The position numbers and the translations under genes were made by a program. From positions 4,588,001 to 4,652,000 of the forward strand of contig NZ_CP049015.1 of assembly GCF_011064845.1 (NCBI RefSeq): DNA of 64,000 nt. The letters run 5' to 3'. The stretch is from Citrobacter freundii ATCC 8090 = MTCC 1658 = NBRC 12681. GTDB lineage: Bacteria; Pseudomonadota; Gammaproteobacteria; Enterobacterales; Enterobacteriaceae. Below the pieces are notes generated by a model, which was not told the DNA's origin, searched no databases, and saw only the letters and a program-made list of their open reading frames with translations. Shown piece after piece: positions 52,001 to 64,000 of this stretch (its first letter is position 1; each line of letters starts with the position of its first letter).

Positions 52001-52182
52001 ATGGAAATTCTTCAGACCACGGTTTTCCAACGCTGGGAACAGAATCTACGGGATCACAGGGCCAAAACGCTCATTGCCGCACGACTTTTTCGACTGCCGA
52101 ATGGTTTAGCTGGCGATGTTAAACCTATTGGAGAATGCTCGCCCGTTCACTGGACTATCAGGAGACCTTCCGCCATGAATAA
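52001..52182 (+). pseudogene. HI1419-type (HigB/RelE) toxin with internal deletion
   Basis: The N-terminal part of an addiction-module killer toxin is present (MEILQTTVFQRWEQNLRDHR, then AKTLIAARLFRLPNGLAGDV and KPIGE). It jumps near 52135 to the toxin's own C-terminus, MLARSLDYQETFRHE, which is now in a different frame and ends at the TAA at 52180. About 50 middle residues that hold the catalytic region of the family are missing. Translation from 52001 instead runs in the antitoxin frame and would make a 150-residue fusion ending at 52453. Confidence 0.85.
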
Positions 52183-52453
52183 ACTTACTCACTACGATCC
52201 TGCCACTGCGCTGGTTGATGATGAAGAAATTGCTGTATTTATGGCGGATGCCCTCGAAACAGGCGATGCAACGTACATTGCAAAAGCGTTGGGCGTGGTG
52301 GCACGCGCTAAGGGAATGGCGAGCATCGCGGCAGAAACGGGATTATCCCGCGAACAACTCTACCGCTCGTTTAGTGAGAAAGGAAACCCGACGCTGAAAA
52401 CCACGCTGGCGGTGATGAAGGCGCTCGGTATTGGATTGACACTTAGAAAATAG
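52175..52453 (+). CDS. HI1420-type (HigA-like) antitoxin
   Basis: A 92-residue antitoxin, MNKLTHYDPATALVDDEEIA..., with a C-terminal lambda-repressor-like helix-turn-helix (MASIAAETGLSREQLYRSFS). It matches the HI1420/probable addiction-module antidote family, intact from start to stop. AGGAGACC lies upstream. The ATG overlaps the remnant of the toxin C-terminus by the usual few bases. With the toxin broken, it is an orphan antitoxin that can also be read as the C-terminal part of a longer fused ORF from 52001. Confidence 0.85.
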   Translation: MNKLTHYDPATALVDDEEIAVFMADALETGDATYIAKALGVVARAKGMASIAAETGLSREQLYRSFSEKGNPTLKTTLAVMKALGIGLTLRK

Positions 52454-52552
52454 TCCCAGCCCTTCCAACATCGTGAGCCATATCAGTAAGGCGTCAGGCT
52501 GATAGTGGTAGCATTAGCGCGGTTTGTAATTTTCTGATTACATGGAGAAATG

Positions 52553-53242
52553 ATGGAACTGCTTTTATTGAGTAACTCGACGCTGCCGGGCAAAGGCTGG
52601 ATGGAACATGCGCTGCCGCTGATCGCAGAGCAACTGAATGGTCGCCGTACGGCGGTGTTTATTCCGTTCGCCGGCGTGACGCAAACCTGGGATGAGTACA
52701 CGGCGAAAACGGCAGCCATCTTTGCGCCAATGGGCGTCAACGTTACGGGTATTCATACCGTTGCCGATCCGATTGCAGCCATTGAAAACGCCGAGCTGGT
52801 GATTGTCGGCGGCGGGAATACCTTCCAGTTGCTGAAAGAGAGTCGTGAGCGCGGGTTGCTGGCGCCGATCGTGGATGTCGTCAAACGCGGTGCGCTGTAC
52901 ATCGGCTGGAGCGCGGGTTCCAACCTTGCCTGCCAGACCATCCGCACCACCAACGACATGCCGATTGTCGATCCCAAAGGTTTTGATGCGCTGGGTCTGT
53001 TCCCGCTGCAGATTAACCCACATTTCACCAACGCGCTGCCGGAAGGCCACAAAGGCGAAACGCGTGAACAGCGTATCCGCGAACTGCTGGTTGTGGCACC
53101 GGAGCTGACGGTGATTGGCTTGCCGGAAGGTAACTGGATCAAGGTGAGTAACGGTAAGTCCGTGCTCGGCGGCCCGAACACCACGTATATCTTTAAAGCG
53201 GGTGAAGAGGCGGTTGCTGTTGAAGCAGGCCACTGCTTTTAG
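52553..53242 (+). CDS. pepE: Alpha-aspartyl dipeptidase PepE
   Basis: PepE is a cytosolic serine peptidase (family S51) that splits dipeptides with N-terminal aspartate. The start at 52553 ([16 protein letters not shown]) gives 229 residues as in E. coli. Catalytic residues are Ser120 in GWSAGSN, Asp135 in RTTNDMP and His157 in INPHFTN. GGAG precedes the start, and an ATG one codon upstream is less likely by homology. It marks the return to core sequence after the sor block. Confidence 0.96.
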   Translation: MELLLLSNSTLPGKGWMEHALPLIAEQLNGRRTAVFIPFAGVTQTWDEYTAKTAAIFAPMGVNVTGIHTVADPIAAIENAELVIVGGGNTFQLLKESRERGLLAPIVDVVKRGALYIGWSAGSNLACQTIRTTNDMPIVDPKGFDALGLFPLQINPHFTNALPEGHKGETREQRIRELLVVAPELTVIGLPEGNWIKVSNGKSVLGGPNTTYIFKAGEEAVAVEAGHCF

Positions 53243-53259
53243 TTGATTTGTTGTCTGAT

Positions 53260-53294
53260 GCCGGATGGCGGCATAAATGCCTTATCCGGCCTAC
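53260..53294. repeat. Single REP unit between pepE and yjbB
   Basis: GCCGGATGGCGGCATAAATG continuing to CCTTATCCGGCCTAC is a complete REP unit between the convergent ends of pepE and yjbB. Confidence 0.92.
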
Positions 53295-53307
53295 CGCTTC
53301 AGCTCAC

Positions 53308-54939
53308 TCAATAATCATCCCGCTCATCGTCTTCATCCGGTTGTTCCAGCACGCTGTAGGCCACGGAGCAAAACAGCGAGTTCAGACGCTGCATATCGCC
53401 CAACAGCGCCAGGTGTAGGGAACTGGTCTCGATGCTTTGCACGTTCTGCTGATGCAGACGGTCGACGTGCGCATGCGAATAACGACGGTTGAGAATACGA
53501 AAACGGTGCTTGCTGCGGCGTAGACGACGGGCACTGGTCACATCGCCTGAGAAGAACACCGACATCGCCAGCTGCAGATTGCTGAGCAGCTGATCGTAAA
53601 GTGCATCCAGCTCTTTCAGCCCTTCTACCGAGAATGCCCGACGGGCGGCCAGCGACTTATCGGCAATCTCGCTGCCCATACGTTCAACGATATCGGAAGC
53701 CTGTTCGAGGTTGAGCGACATTTCGATAATCTCCGCCCAACGGCGTGATTCCTCTTCCGCCAGTTCATCCTTTGGCATCCGCGCCAGATAGAGCTTAATC
53801 GCCGTATACAGCACGTTGATGTCATCCGCCATCCTGCGCAACTCTTTCTCTTCGCGCGGCTCGCCGTGCATCACCTTCTTCAACCCGTCCATCATCTGCT
53901 CCATCGCATCGCCAATACGCAGCGCTTCGCGGGCGGCATTAGCCAGAGCGAGCGTCGGCGTATCCAGCGCACTGACGTCCAGATGTTTGGGCTTCAGATG
54001 CGCATCCAGCTCCGGCTCATCGCGGATGATGCGTTTACAAAAACGCGCCATCGGTTCGGCGAACGGCACCATCGCCACGCAGCGCACCAGGTTGTAGAAG
54101 ACGTGGAAGTAGATAACCAGTTCAGATTTCGGCAGCGGCAGTTCATCCATCAGATTGGCCAGCGGATGAACAAACGGCAGGATAATCAGGCTGCCCACCA
54201 GCTTAAACAGCAGGCTACCGAGCGCCACACGACGAGCGGCGGCATTCGCAGCACTGTTGTTGAGCATCGCCAACAGACCAGAGCCGAGGTTGGCGCCAAT
54301 CACCAGACACAACGCTACCGGGAACGAGATAATGCCCGCCGCGGTCAGCGTTGCCGTCAACAGTACCGCCGCCAGGCTGGAGTAACTGATAATCGCAAAC
54401 ATGGCGCCAATCAGCGCATCGAGCATGATATCGCCGGTGAGCGAGGCGAAAATAACCTGTACGCCATTAGCCTGAGTGATCGGCGTTACTGCCTGCACAA
54501 TCAGCTCCAGCGCCAATAAAATCAACCCCAGACCAATACCAACCCGCCCCAGTTGCCCCACGCGGGACTGCTTACGGCCGAGAAAGAAGATCACGCCGAT
54601 AAAAATCAGCAGTGGCGACAGCCAGGAGAGATCGAAGGTCAGGATACGCGCCATCAGCGCGGTCCCCACGTCGGCACCAAGCACAATCACCAGCGCAGGG
54701 GTGAGCGCCACGAGATCTTGTGCAACAAACGAGGTCACCAGCATGGTGGTGGCGTTGCTACTTTGCACCAGCGCCGTCACGCCGATACCTGCACAAAAGG
54801 CGAGCGGCTTCTTTTCAACGCTACGGCTGAGCACGGTACGCAAGCGGGCGCCGAAGACGCGCATCACGCCGGTACGCACAATATGCGTACCCCAAACCAG
54901 CATCGCGACGGCAGAAAGCAGGTGTAACAGAGTTAACAC
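53308..54939 (-). CDS. yjbB: Na/Pi-cotransporter family protein YjbB
   Basis: YjbB is an inner-membrane phosphate exporter-like protein of the Na/Pi cotransporter II family. The 543 residues have two related membrane repeats carrying the QSSNATTM motif (GVTALVQSSNATTMLVTSFV, about residues 50-70), and a second repeat (SYSSLAAVLLTATLTAAG). A PhoU-like helical cytoplasmic domain follows (about 330-520), with a tail ending PDEDDERDDY. The length matches E. coli. It is monocistronic. Confidence 0.95.
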   Translation of the reverse strand: MLTLLHLLSAVAMLVWGTHIVRTGVMRVFGARLRTVLSRSVEKKPLAFCAGIGVTALVQSSNATTMLVTSFVAQDLVALTPALVIVLGADVGTALMARILTFDLSWLSPLLIFIGVIFFLGRKQSRVGQLGRVGIGLGLILLALELIVQAVTPITQANGVQVIFASLTGDIMLDALIGAMFAIISYSSLAAVLLTATLTAAGIISFPVALCLVIGANLGSGLLAMLNNSAANAAARRVALGSLLFKLVGSLIILPFVHPLANLMDELPLPKSELVIYFHVFYNLVRCVAMVPFAEPMARFCKRIIRDEPELDAHLKPKHLDVSALDTPTLALANAAREALRIGDAMEQMMDGLKKVMHGEPREEKELRRMADDINVLYTAIKLYLARMPKDELAEEESRRWAEIIEMSLNLEQASDIVERMGSEIADKSLAARRAFSVEGLKELDALYDQLLSNLQLAMSVFFSGDVTSARRLRRSKHRFRILNRRYSHAHVDRLHQQNVQSIETSSLHLALLGDMQRLNSLFCSVAYSVLEQPDEDDERDDY

Positions 54940-54992
54940 GGAATCAGGTACTCCTTATCGTTATATGTTCCTGGGCTCGGCGCAGATAGCGT

Positions 54993-55024
54993 GCCTGATA
55001 AGGCGTTTACGCCGCCATCCGGCA
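54993..55024. repeat. Single REP unit upstream of yjbB
   Basis: GCCTGATAAGGCGTTTACGC continuing to CGCCATCCGGCA is one REP unit between the metH 3' end and yjbB. Confidence 0.88.
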
Positions 55025-55069
55025 AACAGCGCTCGCGAACCTTCTTTCAGTATAAGGGTTTAAACGTAA

Positions 55070-55101
55070 TAAAGAGACAGGGCACTCATTGAGCGCCCTG
55101 T
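55070..55101 (-). terminator. Terminator of metH
   Basis: On the minus strand ACAGGGC-gctcaatgagt-GCCCTGT forms a stem followed by CTCTTT, 31 bp after the metH stop codon. Confidence 0.85.
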
Positions 55102-55131
55102 TTGTTGTAAAGAAAGATGACAGTTTGTGAA

Positions 55132-58100
55132 TCAGTCGGCGTCGTAGCCGAGGTTCGGCGCTAACCAGCGCTCCACTTCTGCCACGCTCATCCCTTTACG
55201 GAAGGCATAATCTTCAACCTGATCGCGCTGGATTTGCGCCACAGCGTAGTACTTGCTGTCCGGATGACTGAAATACCAGCCGGAAACCGACGCACCTGGC
55301 CACATGGCGAAGGATTCGGTGAGCTTCATCCCGGTATGCGCCTCCACGTCCAGCAGTTCCCAAATGGTGGCTTTTTCGGTGTGTTCCGGACACGCCGGAT
55401 AGCCCGGTGCCGGGCGAATCCCCTGGTAGTTTTCGCGGATCAGCTCCTCGTTACTGAGATTCTCATTCGCCGCATAGCCCCAGTAGACTTTACGTACGCG
55501 CTCATGCAGATATTCTGCGAACGCTTCCGCCAGACGGTCAGCGATCGCTTTCACCATGATCTTGTTGTAGTCGTCATGCTGGGCTTCGAAGGCGTCCGCC
55601 AGCGCATCTTCTTCCAGACCACCAGTGACCGCAAAAGCACCGATGTAGTCCGCTTTACCGCTCAGTTTCGGCGCAACAAAATCAGACAAGCAGTAGTTGG
55701 CGAAACCGACTTTTTCCGTCTGCTGGCGCAGGTGATGACTCACGTTGATGACGTGCGTACGCGTCTCGTCACGGTAAATCTCGATGTCGTCACCCACGCG
55801 GTTGGCCGGGAATAAACCCACCACGCCACGCGGATTCAGCGTCTTCTCAGCGCTGAGTTTATCCAGCATGTCGTTGGCATCTTTGAACAGGCGCTTCGCC
55901 TCTTCGCCCACTACTTCATCTTCGAGGATGCGAGGATATTTCCCGGCCAACGACCAGGTCATAAAGAACGGCGTCCAGTCGATGTAGTTGCGCAGGGTTT
56001 CGATACTGGCTTCCACTTCCTGTACACCCAGACGGTGCGCCACCGGCGGGGTGTAGTTTTCCCAGTCAAAGGCCAGATCGTTGTCGCGGGCAGCCTGTAA
56101 CGTTACGGGCGGAGTACGCGGTTTCTTACGCGCATGCTGGATACGCACGGTTTCATACTCTTTACGCGTACGGGCGACAAAGTCATCACGTTGGGTGTCA
56201 GAGAGCAGCGCAGCGACGACGCCAACGGTACGCGAGGCGTTCTGCACGTACACCGTCGGGCCGCTGTAGTTCTGCTCAATTTTCACCGCGGTGTGCGCTT
56301 TCGAGGTGGTCGCGCCGCCAATCAGCAGCGGAATAGTGAAGCCCTGACGCTCCATCTCTTTCGCCACGTTGACCATTTCGTCCAGCGATGGGGTAATCAG
56401 CCCGGAAAGGCCAATCAGATCGGCATTCACTTCACGCGCCGTTCTGAGGATTTTCTCCGCGGGCACCATCACGCCAAGATCGACGATTTCGTAGTTGTTA
56501 CATTGCAGTACCACGCCGACGATATTTTTACCGATATCGTGCACATCGCCCTTCACGGTTGCGATGACCATTTTGCCGTTGCTGGAACCTTTCTCTTTGC
56601 TGGCCTCAATGTACGGTTCAAGGTAGGCCACCGCCTGCTTCATCACGCGAGCGGATTTCACCACCTGCGGCAGGAACATTTTGCCCTCACCGAACAGGTC
56701 GCCAACCACGTTCATGCCGTCCATCAGAGGCCCTTCAATAACCTCGATCGGGCGCGCGGCCTGCTGGCGAGCTTCTTCGGTATCCAGCTCAATAAACTCG
56801 GTTATGCCTTTCACCAGCGAGTATTCGAGGCGCTTCTTCACGTCCCAACTGCGCCACTCCGCCATCTGGGCATTCGCCGTGTCATCGGTTTTACTGCCGC
56901 GATACTTCTCAGCAAGCTCCAGCAGTCGTTCGGTGCCATCGTCACGACAGTTGAGGATCACGTCCTCAACCGCATCGCGCAGCTCGGTGGGCAGGTCGTC
57001 GTAAATTGCCAGTTGTCCGGCGTTGACGATCCCCATGTCCATGCCGTTGCGAATGGCGTAGTAGAGGAATACCGCGTGAATGGCTTCACGTACTGGGTCG
57101 TTGCCACGGAACGAGAATGAAACGTTAGAAACGCCGCCGGAGATCAGCGCATGCGGCAGTTCGCGTTTGATATCTTCACAGGCCCCGATAAAGTCCTGCG
57201 CGTAGTTGTTGTGTTCATCAATCCCGGTCGCCACCGCAAAGATGTTCGGGTCAAAGATAATATCTTCCGGCGGAAAGCCCACCTCTTCGGTAAGAATCTT
57301 GTACGCCCGACGGCAGATCTCAATTTTGCGCGCGCGAGTGTCGGCCTGGCCCTGCTCGTCAAAGGCCATCACCACCACTGCAGCACCGTAGCGACGCAGC
57401 AGCTTCGCGTGATGGATAAAGGTCTCAACCCCCTCTTTCATCGAGATGGAGTTAACGATGCCTTTACCCTGAATGCACTTCAGCCCTTTTTCGATTACTT
57501 CCCATTTCGAGGAGTCGATCATAATCGGCACGCGGGCGATATCCGGTTCACCGGCAATCAGGTTGAGGAAACGAACCATCGCCGCTTCGGCGTCGAGCAT
57601 CCCCTCATCCATGTTGATATCGATGATCTGCGCGCCGCTTTCCACCTGCTGACGGGCGACATCCAGCGCTTCGCTGTATTTCTCTTCTTTGATCAGGCGT
57701 TTAAACTTCGCCGAACCGGTAACGTTGGTACGCTCGCCGACATTCACAAACAGGCTGTCGTCGCCGATGTTCAGCGGTTCGAGGCCAGACAGACGGCAGG
57801 CAACCGGGATTTCCGGCAAGCGGCGTGGCGGCAGTCCGTCCACTGCGCGACTCATGGCGGCGATGTGTTCCGGCGTGGTGCCGCAGCAGCCGCCAACAAT
57901 ATTCAGGAAGCCCGCCTCGGCCCATTCGCGGATTTGCGCCGCCATGGTGTCGGCATCGAGATCGTACTCACCAAAGGCGTTCGGCAGCCCGGCGTTCGGG
58001 TGCGCGGTAACGTAGCATTCGGCAATACGCGACAGTTCCTGCACGTACTGGCGCAGTTCGTCCGGGCCTAAGGCACAGTTCAGACCAAAAGTCAGCGCAT

Positions 58101-58815
58101 CGGCGTGGCGCAGGGAGTTGTAGAATGCTTCGGTGGTCTGGCCGGAGAGCGTACGCCCGGAAGCGTCGGTGATGGTGCCGGAGAGCATAATCGGCAGCTC
58201 AACGCCCAGCGCTTCGAATTCAGTTTTAACCGCGAAAATAGCGGCTTTGGCGTTGAGGGTATCGAAAACGGTTTCAATCAGGATCAGGTCACTGCCGCCT
58301 TCCACCAGCGCTTTGGTGGATTCGCGGTAGGCGGCCACCAGCTGATCAAAGGTAATATTGCGGTAAGCCGGGTCGTTGACGTCGGGCGAGATAGACGCCG
58401 TACGGTTGGTTGGGCCAAGCACGCCCGCGACGTAGCGCGGTTTGTTCGGCGTGCGTGCCGTCCATTCATCTGCCGCCGCGCGCGCCAGTTTGGCTGCCGC
58501 AAAGTTGATTTCCGCCGACAGGGATTCCATCTGGTAATCCGCCATGGCGATAGTCGTGGAGTTAAAGGTGTTGGTTTCGATTATGTCCGCGCCCGCCTCG
58601 AAGTAGGCGTTGTGAATCGCGGCGATCACCTCCGGTTTGCTGAGCACCAACAGGTCGTTGTTGCCTTTCAGATCGCACGGCCATTCGGCAAAGCGTTCGC
58701 CGCGGAAATCCTCTTCGCTCAGACGATATCCCTGGATCATGGTGCCCATACCGCCGTCCAGCACCAGAATACGTTCATTTAACTGCTGACGTAATTGTTC
58801 TACTTTGCTGCTCAC
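55132..58815 (-). CDS. metH: Cobalamin-dependent methionine synthase
   Basis: MetH transfers a methyl group from methyl-tetrahydrofolate to homocysteine through cobalamin. The start is a GTG at 58815 ([16 protein letters not shown]) with GGGAG upstream, giving 1227 residues as in E. coli; a TTG five codons earlier is less likely. Modules in order: homocysteine domain (about 1-330, zinc cysteines in [10 protein letters not shown]), folate domain (350-620), B12 domain with DVHDIGKNI carrying the cobalt-ligand histidine (near 759), and the AdoMet reactivation domain ending [10 protein letters not shown]. It is divergent from iclR. Confidence 0.98.
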   Translation of the reverse strand: MSSKVEQLRQQLNERILVLDGGMGTMIQGYRLSEEDFRGERFAEWPCDLKGNNDLLVLSKPEVIAAIHNAYFEAGADIIETNTFNSTTIAMADYQMESLSAEINFAAAKLARAAADEWTARTPNKPRYVAGVLGPTNRTASISPDVNDPAYRNITFDQLVAAYRESTKALVEGGSDLILIETVFDTLNAKAAIFAVKTEFEALGVELPIMLSGTITDASGRTLSGQTTEAFYNSLRHADALTFGLNCALGPDELRQYVQELSRIAECYVTAHPNAGLPNAFGEYDLDADTMAAQIREWAEAGFLNIVGGCCGTTPEHIAAMSRAVDGLPPRRLPEIPVACRLSGLEPLNIGDDSLFVNVGERTNVTGSAKFKRLIKEEKYSEALDVARQQVESGAQIIDINMDEGMLDAEAAMVRFLNLIAGEPDIARVPIMIDSSKWEVIEKGLKCIQGKGIVNSISMKEGVETFIHHAKLLRRYGAAVVVMAFDEQGQADTRARKIEICRRAYKILTEEVGFPPEDIIFDPNIFAVATGIDEHNNYAQDFIGACEDIKRELPHALISGGVSNVSFSFRGNDPVREAIHAVFLYYAIRNGMDMGIVNAGQLAIYDDLPTELRDAVEDVILNCRDDGTERLLELAEKYRGSKTDDTANAQMAEWRSWDVKKRLEYSLVKGITEFIELDTEEARQQAARPIEVIEGPLMDGMNVVGDLFGEGKMFLPQVVKSARVMKQAVAYLEPYIEASKEKGSSNGKMVIATVKGDVHDIGKNIVGVVLQCNNYEIVDLGVMVPAEKILRTAREVNADLIGLSGLITPSLDEMVNVAKEMERQGFTIPLLIGGATTSKAHTAVKIEQNYSGPTVYVQNASRTVGVVAALLSDTQRDDFVARTRKEYETVRIQHARKKPRTPPVTLQAARDNDLAFDWENYTPPVAHRLGVQEVEASIETLRNYIDWTPFFMTWSLAGKYPRILEDEVVGEEAKRLFKDANDMLDKLSAEKTLNPRGVVGLFPANRVGDDIEIYRDETRTHVINVSHHLRQQTEKVGFANYCLSDFVAPKLSGKADYIGAFAVTGGLEEDALADAFEAQHDDYNKIMVKAIADRLAEAFAEYLHERVRKVYWGYAANENLSNEELIRENYQGIRPAPGYPACPEHTEKATIWELLDVEAHTGMKLTESFAMWPGASVSGWYFSHPDSKYYAVAQIQRDQVEDYAFRKGMSVAEVERWLAPNLGYDAD

Positions 58816-59010
58816 ACTCGCTCCCGACAACGCTCAACCAGACCGAAAAAAACTCAACAGGCCATACTGGCACAAACCTGAGAGGCGGAAAAGAGAACAA
58901 CGGCCAACATGAGACATGTTCAGCTTCACTCATCCGATCAGTACAGGAATTCTTGCATTATAATTGAATAAAACGAAAATGATTTCCACGATACAGAAAA
59001 GGAGTCTGCC

Positions 59011-59835
59011 ATGGTTGCCCCCGTTCCCGCGAAACGCGGTAGAAAACCCGCCGCTACTACTACGCCCGCAACCGGGCAGGTTCAGTCCCTGACGCGCGGC
59101 CTGAAGCTACTGGAGTGGATTGCGGAATCCAACGGCAGCGTGGCGCTGACCGAGCTGGCGCAGCAGGCCGGCCTGCCAAACTCCACGACTCACCGATTAT
59201 TGACCACCATGCAGCAGCAGGGATTTGTTCGTCAGGTTGGTGAATTAGGGCACTGGGCCGTGGGTGCACATGCGTTTATCGTCGGCAGCAGCTTTTTGCA
59301 AAGCCGTAATCTGCTGGCGATTGTGCACCCAATCCTGCGCAAGCTGATGGAAGACTCCGGTGAGACGGTCAACCTCGCCGTGCTGGATCAAAGCGATCAT
59401 CAGGCCATTATTATCGACCAGGTGCAGTGCACCCAACTGATGCGCATGTCCGCGCCTATCGGCGGCAAACTGCCGATGCATGCTTCCGGCGCGGGTAAGG
59501 CGTTTTTATCCCAACTGAGCGAAGAACAGGTGACAGGGCTGCTGCACCGCAAAGGACTACACGCTTATACCCACGCCACGCTGGTGTCGCCAGTGCATCT
59601 GAAAGAGGATTTGGCTCAGACGCGCAAGCGCGGCTATTCCTTTGATGATGAGGAACATGCGCTGGGTCTGCGCTGCGTGGCGTCGTGCATTTATGACGAG
59701 CACCGCGAGCCGTTCGCCGCGATTTCCATCTCCGGACCCATTTCGCGCATTACCGACGATCGCGTGACCGAGTTCGGCGCCATGGCGATCAAAGCGGCGA
59801 AAGAAGTGACGCTGGCGTACGGCGGATTTCGCTAA
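59011..59835 (+). CDS. iclR: Glyoxylate-bypass repressor IclR
   Basis: IclR represses aceBAK and responds to glyoxylate and pyruvate. The 274 residues have an N-terminal winged helix (VQSLTRGLKLLEWIAESNGS; LTELAQQAGLPNSTTHRLLT) and an effector-binding domain (SAPIGGKLPMHASGAGKAFL; LGLRCVASCIYDEHREPFAA). AAAGGAG is the ribosome site. The 195 bp between metH and iclR hold both promoters; CGAAAATGATTTCCACG before the start is a possible partial IclR/FadR-type site. The arpA gene that follows in K-12 is absent. Confidence 0.97.
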   Translation: MVAPVPAKRGRKPAATTTPATGQVQSLTRGLKLLEWIAESNGSVALTELAQQAGLPNSTTHRLLTTMQQQGFVRQVGELGHWAVGAHAFIVGSSFLQSRNLLAIVHPILRKLMEDSGETVNLAVLDQSDHQAIIIDQVQCTQLMRMSAPIGGKLPMHASGAGKAFLSQLSEEQVTGLLHRKGLHAYTHATLVSPVHLKEDLAQTRKRGYSFDDEEHALGLRCVASCIYDEHREPFAAISISGPISRITDDRVTEFGAMAIKAAKEVTLAYGGFR

Positions 59836-59844
59836 GATGGGGTT

Positions 59845-61629
<1,785 letters not shown>

Positions 61630-61633
61630 TCAT

Positions 61634-61702
61634 GCCGGATGGCGCGTTCGCTTATCCGGCCTACATCCCTTCGTAGGCCCGGTAAGCACAGCGCCACCGG
61701 GC
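61634..61702. repeat. REP pair between aceA and aceK
   Basis: GCCGGATGGCGCGTTCGCTT and the inverted GTAGGCCCGGTAAGCACAGC form a pair in the aceA-aceK gap. In E. coli similar REP structures lower aceK relative to aceA expression. Confidence 0.92.
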
Positions 61703-61707
61703 ATTAA

Positions 61708-63012
61708 TCAAAACTGCGATTCTTCGGTCGAGCCGGTCAGCGCGGTCACCGAGGAAGCGCCGCCCTGAATGATAGTAGTGACTTTGTCGAAGTAGCCTGT
61801 ACCCACTTCCTGCTGATGGGACACGAAGGTGTAACCGTCTTTAGCCGCCGCAAATTCTGGCTGCTGAACCTTCTCAACATAGTGGCGCATGCCTTCACCC
61901 TGCGCATAGGAGTGTGCGAGGTCGAACATGTTGAACCACATGCTGTGGATGCCCGCCAGGGTAATGAACTGGTATTTGTAACCCATATCCGACAGTTGCT
62001 GCTGGAAGCTGGCAATGGTTTTGTCGTCCAGGTTTTTCTGCCAGTTAAATGACGGCGAACAGTTGTAGGCCAGCAGTTTGCCGGGGAATTTCGCGTGAAT
62101 CGCATCGGCAAAGCGCTTCGCCAGTTCGAGATCCGGCGTGGAGGTTTCACACCACACCAGATCCGCATAAGGTGCATAGGCCAGACCACGGCTGATCGCC
62201 TGCTCAATACCCGCATGCGTACGGTAGAACCCTTCGCTGGTACGTTCGCCGGTGATGAACTCGCTGTCGTATGGGTCGCAGTCAGACGTTATCAGATCGG
62301 CTGCGTCAGCATCAGTACGCGCAATAACCAGCGTCGGAACACCCATGACGTCGGCTGCCAGACGGGCGGCCACCAGTTTCTGGATAGCTTCCTGAGTCGG
62401 CACCAGAACTTTGCCGCCCATGTGACCACATTTTTTTACCGATGCGAGCTGATCTTCGAAGTGAACGGCCGCTGCACCAGCCTCAATCATCGATTTCATC
62501 AGTTCAAACGCGTTCAGGACGCCGCCAAAACCCGCTTCTGCATCGGCGACGATCGGCAGGAAGTAATCCACATAGCGCGGATCGTTCGGCTCAATACCGG
62601 TTGACCATTGGATCTGATCGGCGCGACGGAATGTGTTGTTGATCCGATCCACCACTGCCGGGACGGAGTTCGCCGGATACAGCGATTGGTCCGGGTACAT
62701 GCTGGAGGCCAGGTTGGCATCTGCCGCCACCTGCCAGCCTGAAAGGTAGACCGCTTCAATACCGGCTTTCGCCTGCTGCAGCGCCTGACCGCCAGTCAGC
62801 GCGCCGAGGCTGTTGATATAACCTTTCTTCGATTCGCCGTGCAGCAGACGCCACATTTTCGCCGCGCCAAGCTGAGCCAGCGTGCATTCCGGGTTGACCG
62901 AGCCACGTAATTTCACCACTTCCTCCGCGCTATATGGACGGGTGATGCCTTCCCAGCGCGGTTGAGTCCATTCTTTCTGTAATTCTTCGATTTGTTGAGT
63001 ACGGGTTTTCAT
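61708..63012 (-). CDS. aceA: Isocitrate lyase
   Basis: AceA splits isocitrate into glyoxylate and succinate, the first step of the glyoxylate bypass. The start at 63012 ([15 protein letters not shown]) has GGAG upstream and gives 434 residues as in E. coli; an ATG five codons upstream is less likely. The catalytic cysteine lies in [13 protein letters not shown] (about 193-205). Metal- and substrate-binding blocks [12 protein letters not shown] and YNCSPSFNW are intact. It is second in aceBAK, 31 bp after aceB. Confidence 0.98.
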   Translation of the reverse strand: MKTRTQQIEELQKEWTQPRWEGITRPYSAEEVVKLRGSVNPECTLAQLGAAKMWRLLHGESKKGYINSLGALTGGQALQQAKAGIEAVYLSGWQVAADANLASSMYPDQSLYPANSVPAVVDRINNTFRRADQIQWSTGIEPNDPRYVDYFLPIVADAEAGFGGVLNAFELMKSMIEAGAAAVHFEDQLASVKKCGHMGGKVLVPTQEAIQKLVAARLAADVMGVPTLVIARTDADAADLITSDCDPYDSEFITGERTSEGFYRTHAGIEQAISRGLAYAPYADLVWCETSTPDLELAKRFADAIHAKFPGKLLAYNCSPSFNWQKNLDDKTIASFQQQLSDMGYKYQFITLAGIHSMWFNMFDLAHSYAQGEGMRHYVEKVQQPEFAAAKDGYTFVSHQQEVGTGYFDKVTTIIQGGASSVTALTGSTEESQF

Positions 63013-63043
63013 GTGCAGATGCTCCATATTGTTATGTGGTGGA

Positions 63044-64000
63044 TTACGCCAGCAGGCGGTAGCCTGGCAGGGTCAAGAAATCGATCAATTCATCAGAGGT
63101 AGTGATTTGCTCCATCAGGCGCGCGGCATCGTCAAAACGCCCGCTGCTGTAGCGGTGTTCGCCCAGCTCGTCCTGAATCACCAGCATCTCTTCGGCCAGC
63201 ATCTGACGGAACAGCGGTTTGGTAACCGGCTTGCCGTTGCTGAGCGTCTTCTGGTGGTGGATCCATTGCCAGATGGAGGTACGGGAGATTTCGGCAGTGG
63301 CCGCATCTTCCATCAGACCGTAAATCGGTACGCAGCCGTTACCGGAGATCCACGCTTCGATGTACTGCACCGCAACACGAATGTTGGCGCGCATGCCTTC
63401 TTCAGTACGCTCACCTTCACAAGGTGCCAACAGTTGCTCTGCGGTAATCGGGGCATCTTCTTCACGGGTCACGAACAGCTGATTTTTGTTTTCACCGAGT
63501 ACGTCGTTGAACACCGCCATAGCGGTATCTGCCAGCCCCGGATGAGCAATCCATGTGCCGTCATGACCGTTATTTGCTTCCAGCGCTTTGTCCGCTTTTA
63601 CCTTGGTCAGAACCTGGTTGTTACGTTCCGCATCTTTGCTGGGAATGAAAGCTGCCATGCCGCCCATCGCGAATGCGCCACGTTTATGACAGGTTTTAAT
63701 CAGCAGACGCGAATAGGCGCTGAGGAATGGCTTATCCATCGTCACCACCTGACGGTCCGGCAGCACGCGATCCGGATGGTTCTTCAGCGTTTTGATATAG
63801 CTGAATATGTAGTCCCAGCGACCGCAGTTCAGACCGACAATATGGTCACGCAGGGCGTACAGAATTTCGTCCATCTGGAAGACGGCCGGCAGCGTTTCAA
63901 TCAGCAGAGTCGCTTTGATGGTGCCGCGTGGCAGATTAAAGCGATCTTCTGCATAGCTGAACACTTCGCTCCACCATGCTGCTTCTTGCCAGGCCTGCGT
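63044..64000 (-). CDS. aceB: Malate synthase A (5' end outside window)
   Basis: AceB condenses glyoxylate with acetyl-CoA to malate, the second step of the glyoxylate bypass. About 319 C-terminal residues are visible, matching E. coli AceB from near residue 215 to the end (...[14 protein letters not shown]). The frame is open through the window edge ([20 protein letters not shown]). Present are [15 protein letters not shown], the [15 protein letters not shown] block with the active-site region, and [13 protein letters not shown]. The aceB start and the IclR-controlled promoter lie beyond the window. Confidence 0.97.
   Translation of the reverse strand, partial: TQAWQEAAWWSEVFSYAEDRFNLPRGTIKATLLIETLPAVFQMDEILYALRDHIVGLNCGRWDYIFSYIKTLKNHPDRVLPDRQVVTMDKPFLSAYSRLLIKTCHKRGAFAMGGMAAFIPSKDAERNNQVLTKVKADKALEANNGHDGTWIAHPGLADTAMAVFNDVLGENKNQLFVTREEDAPITAEQLLAPCEGERTEEGMRANIRVAVQYIEAWISGNGCVPIYGLMEDAATAEISRTSIWQWIHHQKTLSNGKPVTKPLFRQMLAEEMLVIQDELGEHRYSSGRFDDAARLMEQITTSDELIDFLTLPGYRLLA

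Noticed and set aside
52001..52453. Annotating the 150-residue frame as one genuine fused protein
   Set aside because: Its two halves are clearly toxin N-terminus and antitoxin, and the toxin C-terminus remains out of frame at the joint, so it is better described as a deleted toxin plus an intact antitoxin.
56134..58782. Several long plus-strand frames opposite metH
   Set aside because: They mirror metH codons, have no recognisable domains or ribosome sites, and overlap a perfectly conserved gene.

Overview
This is 64 kb of enterobacterial chromosome, shown in the reverse of the usual Escherichia coli orientation. The backbone order is uvrA, yjbR, aphA, tyrB, alr, dnaB, qor, pspG, dusA, zur, yjbJ, dinF-lexA, dgkA, plsB, ubiAC, malM-lamB-malK, malEFG, xylE, psiE, yjbEFGH, pgi, lysC, yjbD, rluF, pepE, yjbB, metH, iclR, aceKAB. 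It runs from inside uvrA to inside aceB. Proteins compared from memory with E. coli K-12 look about 85 to 97 percent identical. xylE is present, while arpA (between iclR and aceK in K-12) and yjbQ are absent. Together this suggests a close Escherichia relative, most likely Citrobacter-like; the genus is an inference.

Positions 1-37,300 hold mostly core genes. They cover DNA repair and the SOS response (uvrA, lexA-dinF), replication (dnaB), cell wall and amino-acid enzymes (alr, tyrB, lysC), phospholipid and quinone synthesis (plsB, dgkA, ubiCA), zinc control (zur) and envelope stress (pspG). The maltose regulon is divergent around a conserved MalT/CRP control region. The RcsB-type exopolysaccharide operon yjbEFGH follows. 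Two small accessory genes sit here (a cupin protein and a hexapeptide acyltransferase). The lysine riboswitch that precedes lysC in E. coli is missing.

Positions 37,347-42,040 are an accessory block between lysC and yjbD. It contains an RNA-repair-type module: the sigma-54 activator RtcR, divergent from a sigma-54 promoter whose transcript carries a tRNA-like RNA and then encodes a slipin and an RlaP-family nucleotidyltransferase. A toxin-antitoxin pair with a frameshifted toxin follows.

Positions 43,480-52,460 are a second accessory block between rluF and pepE. It holds a complete L-sorbose PTS operon (sorCDFBAME) extended by a shikimate-dehydrogenase-like gene. After it come small mobile-type cassettes: ccdAB, a divergent pair of phage-like small genes, and a toxin-antitoxin pair whose toxin has an internal deletion that fuses it to the antitoxin frame. 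Short repeats lie at cassette edges.

Positions 52,550-64,000 return to the core: pepE, yjbB, metH, iclR and the glyoxylate-bypass operon aceBAK. REP elements occur at ten places, always at gene 3' ends or between operon genes, and two reach into coding sequence (aceK tail, pgi stop). No rRNA genes, canonical tRNA genes, CRISPR arrays or insertion sequences were seen.
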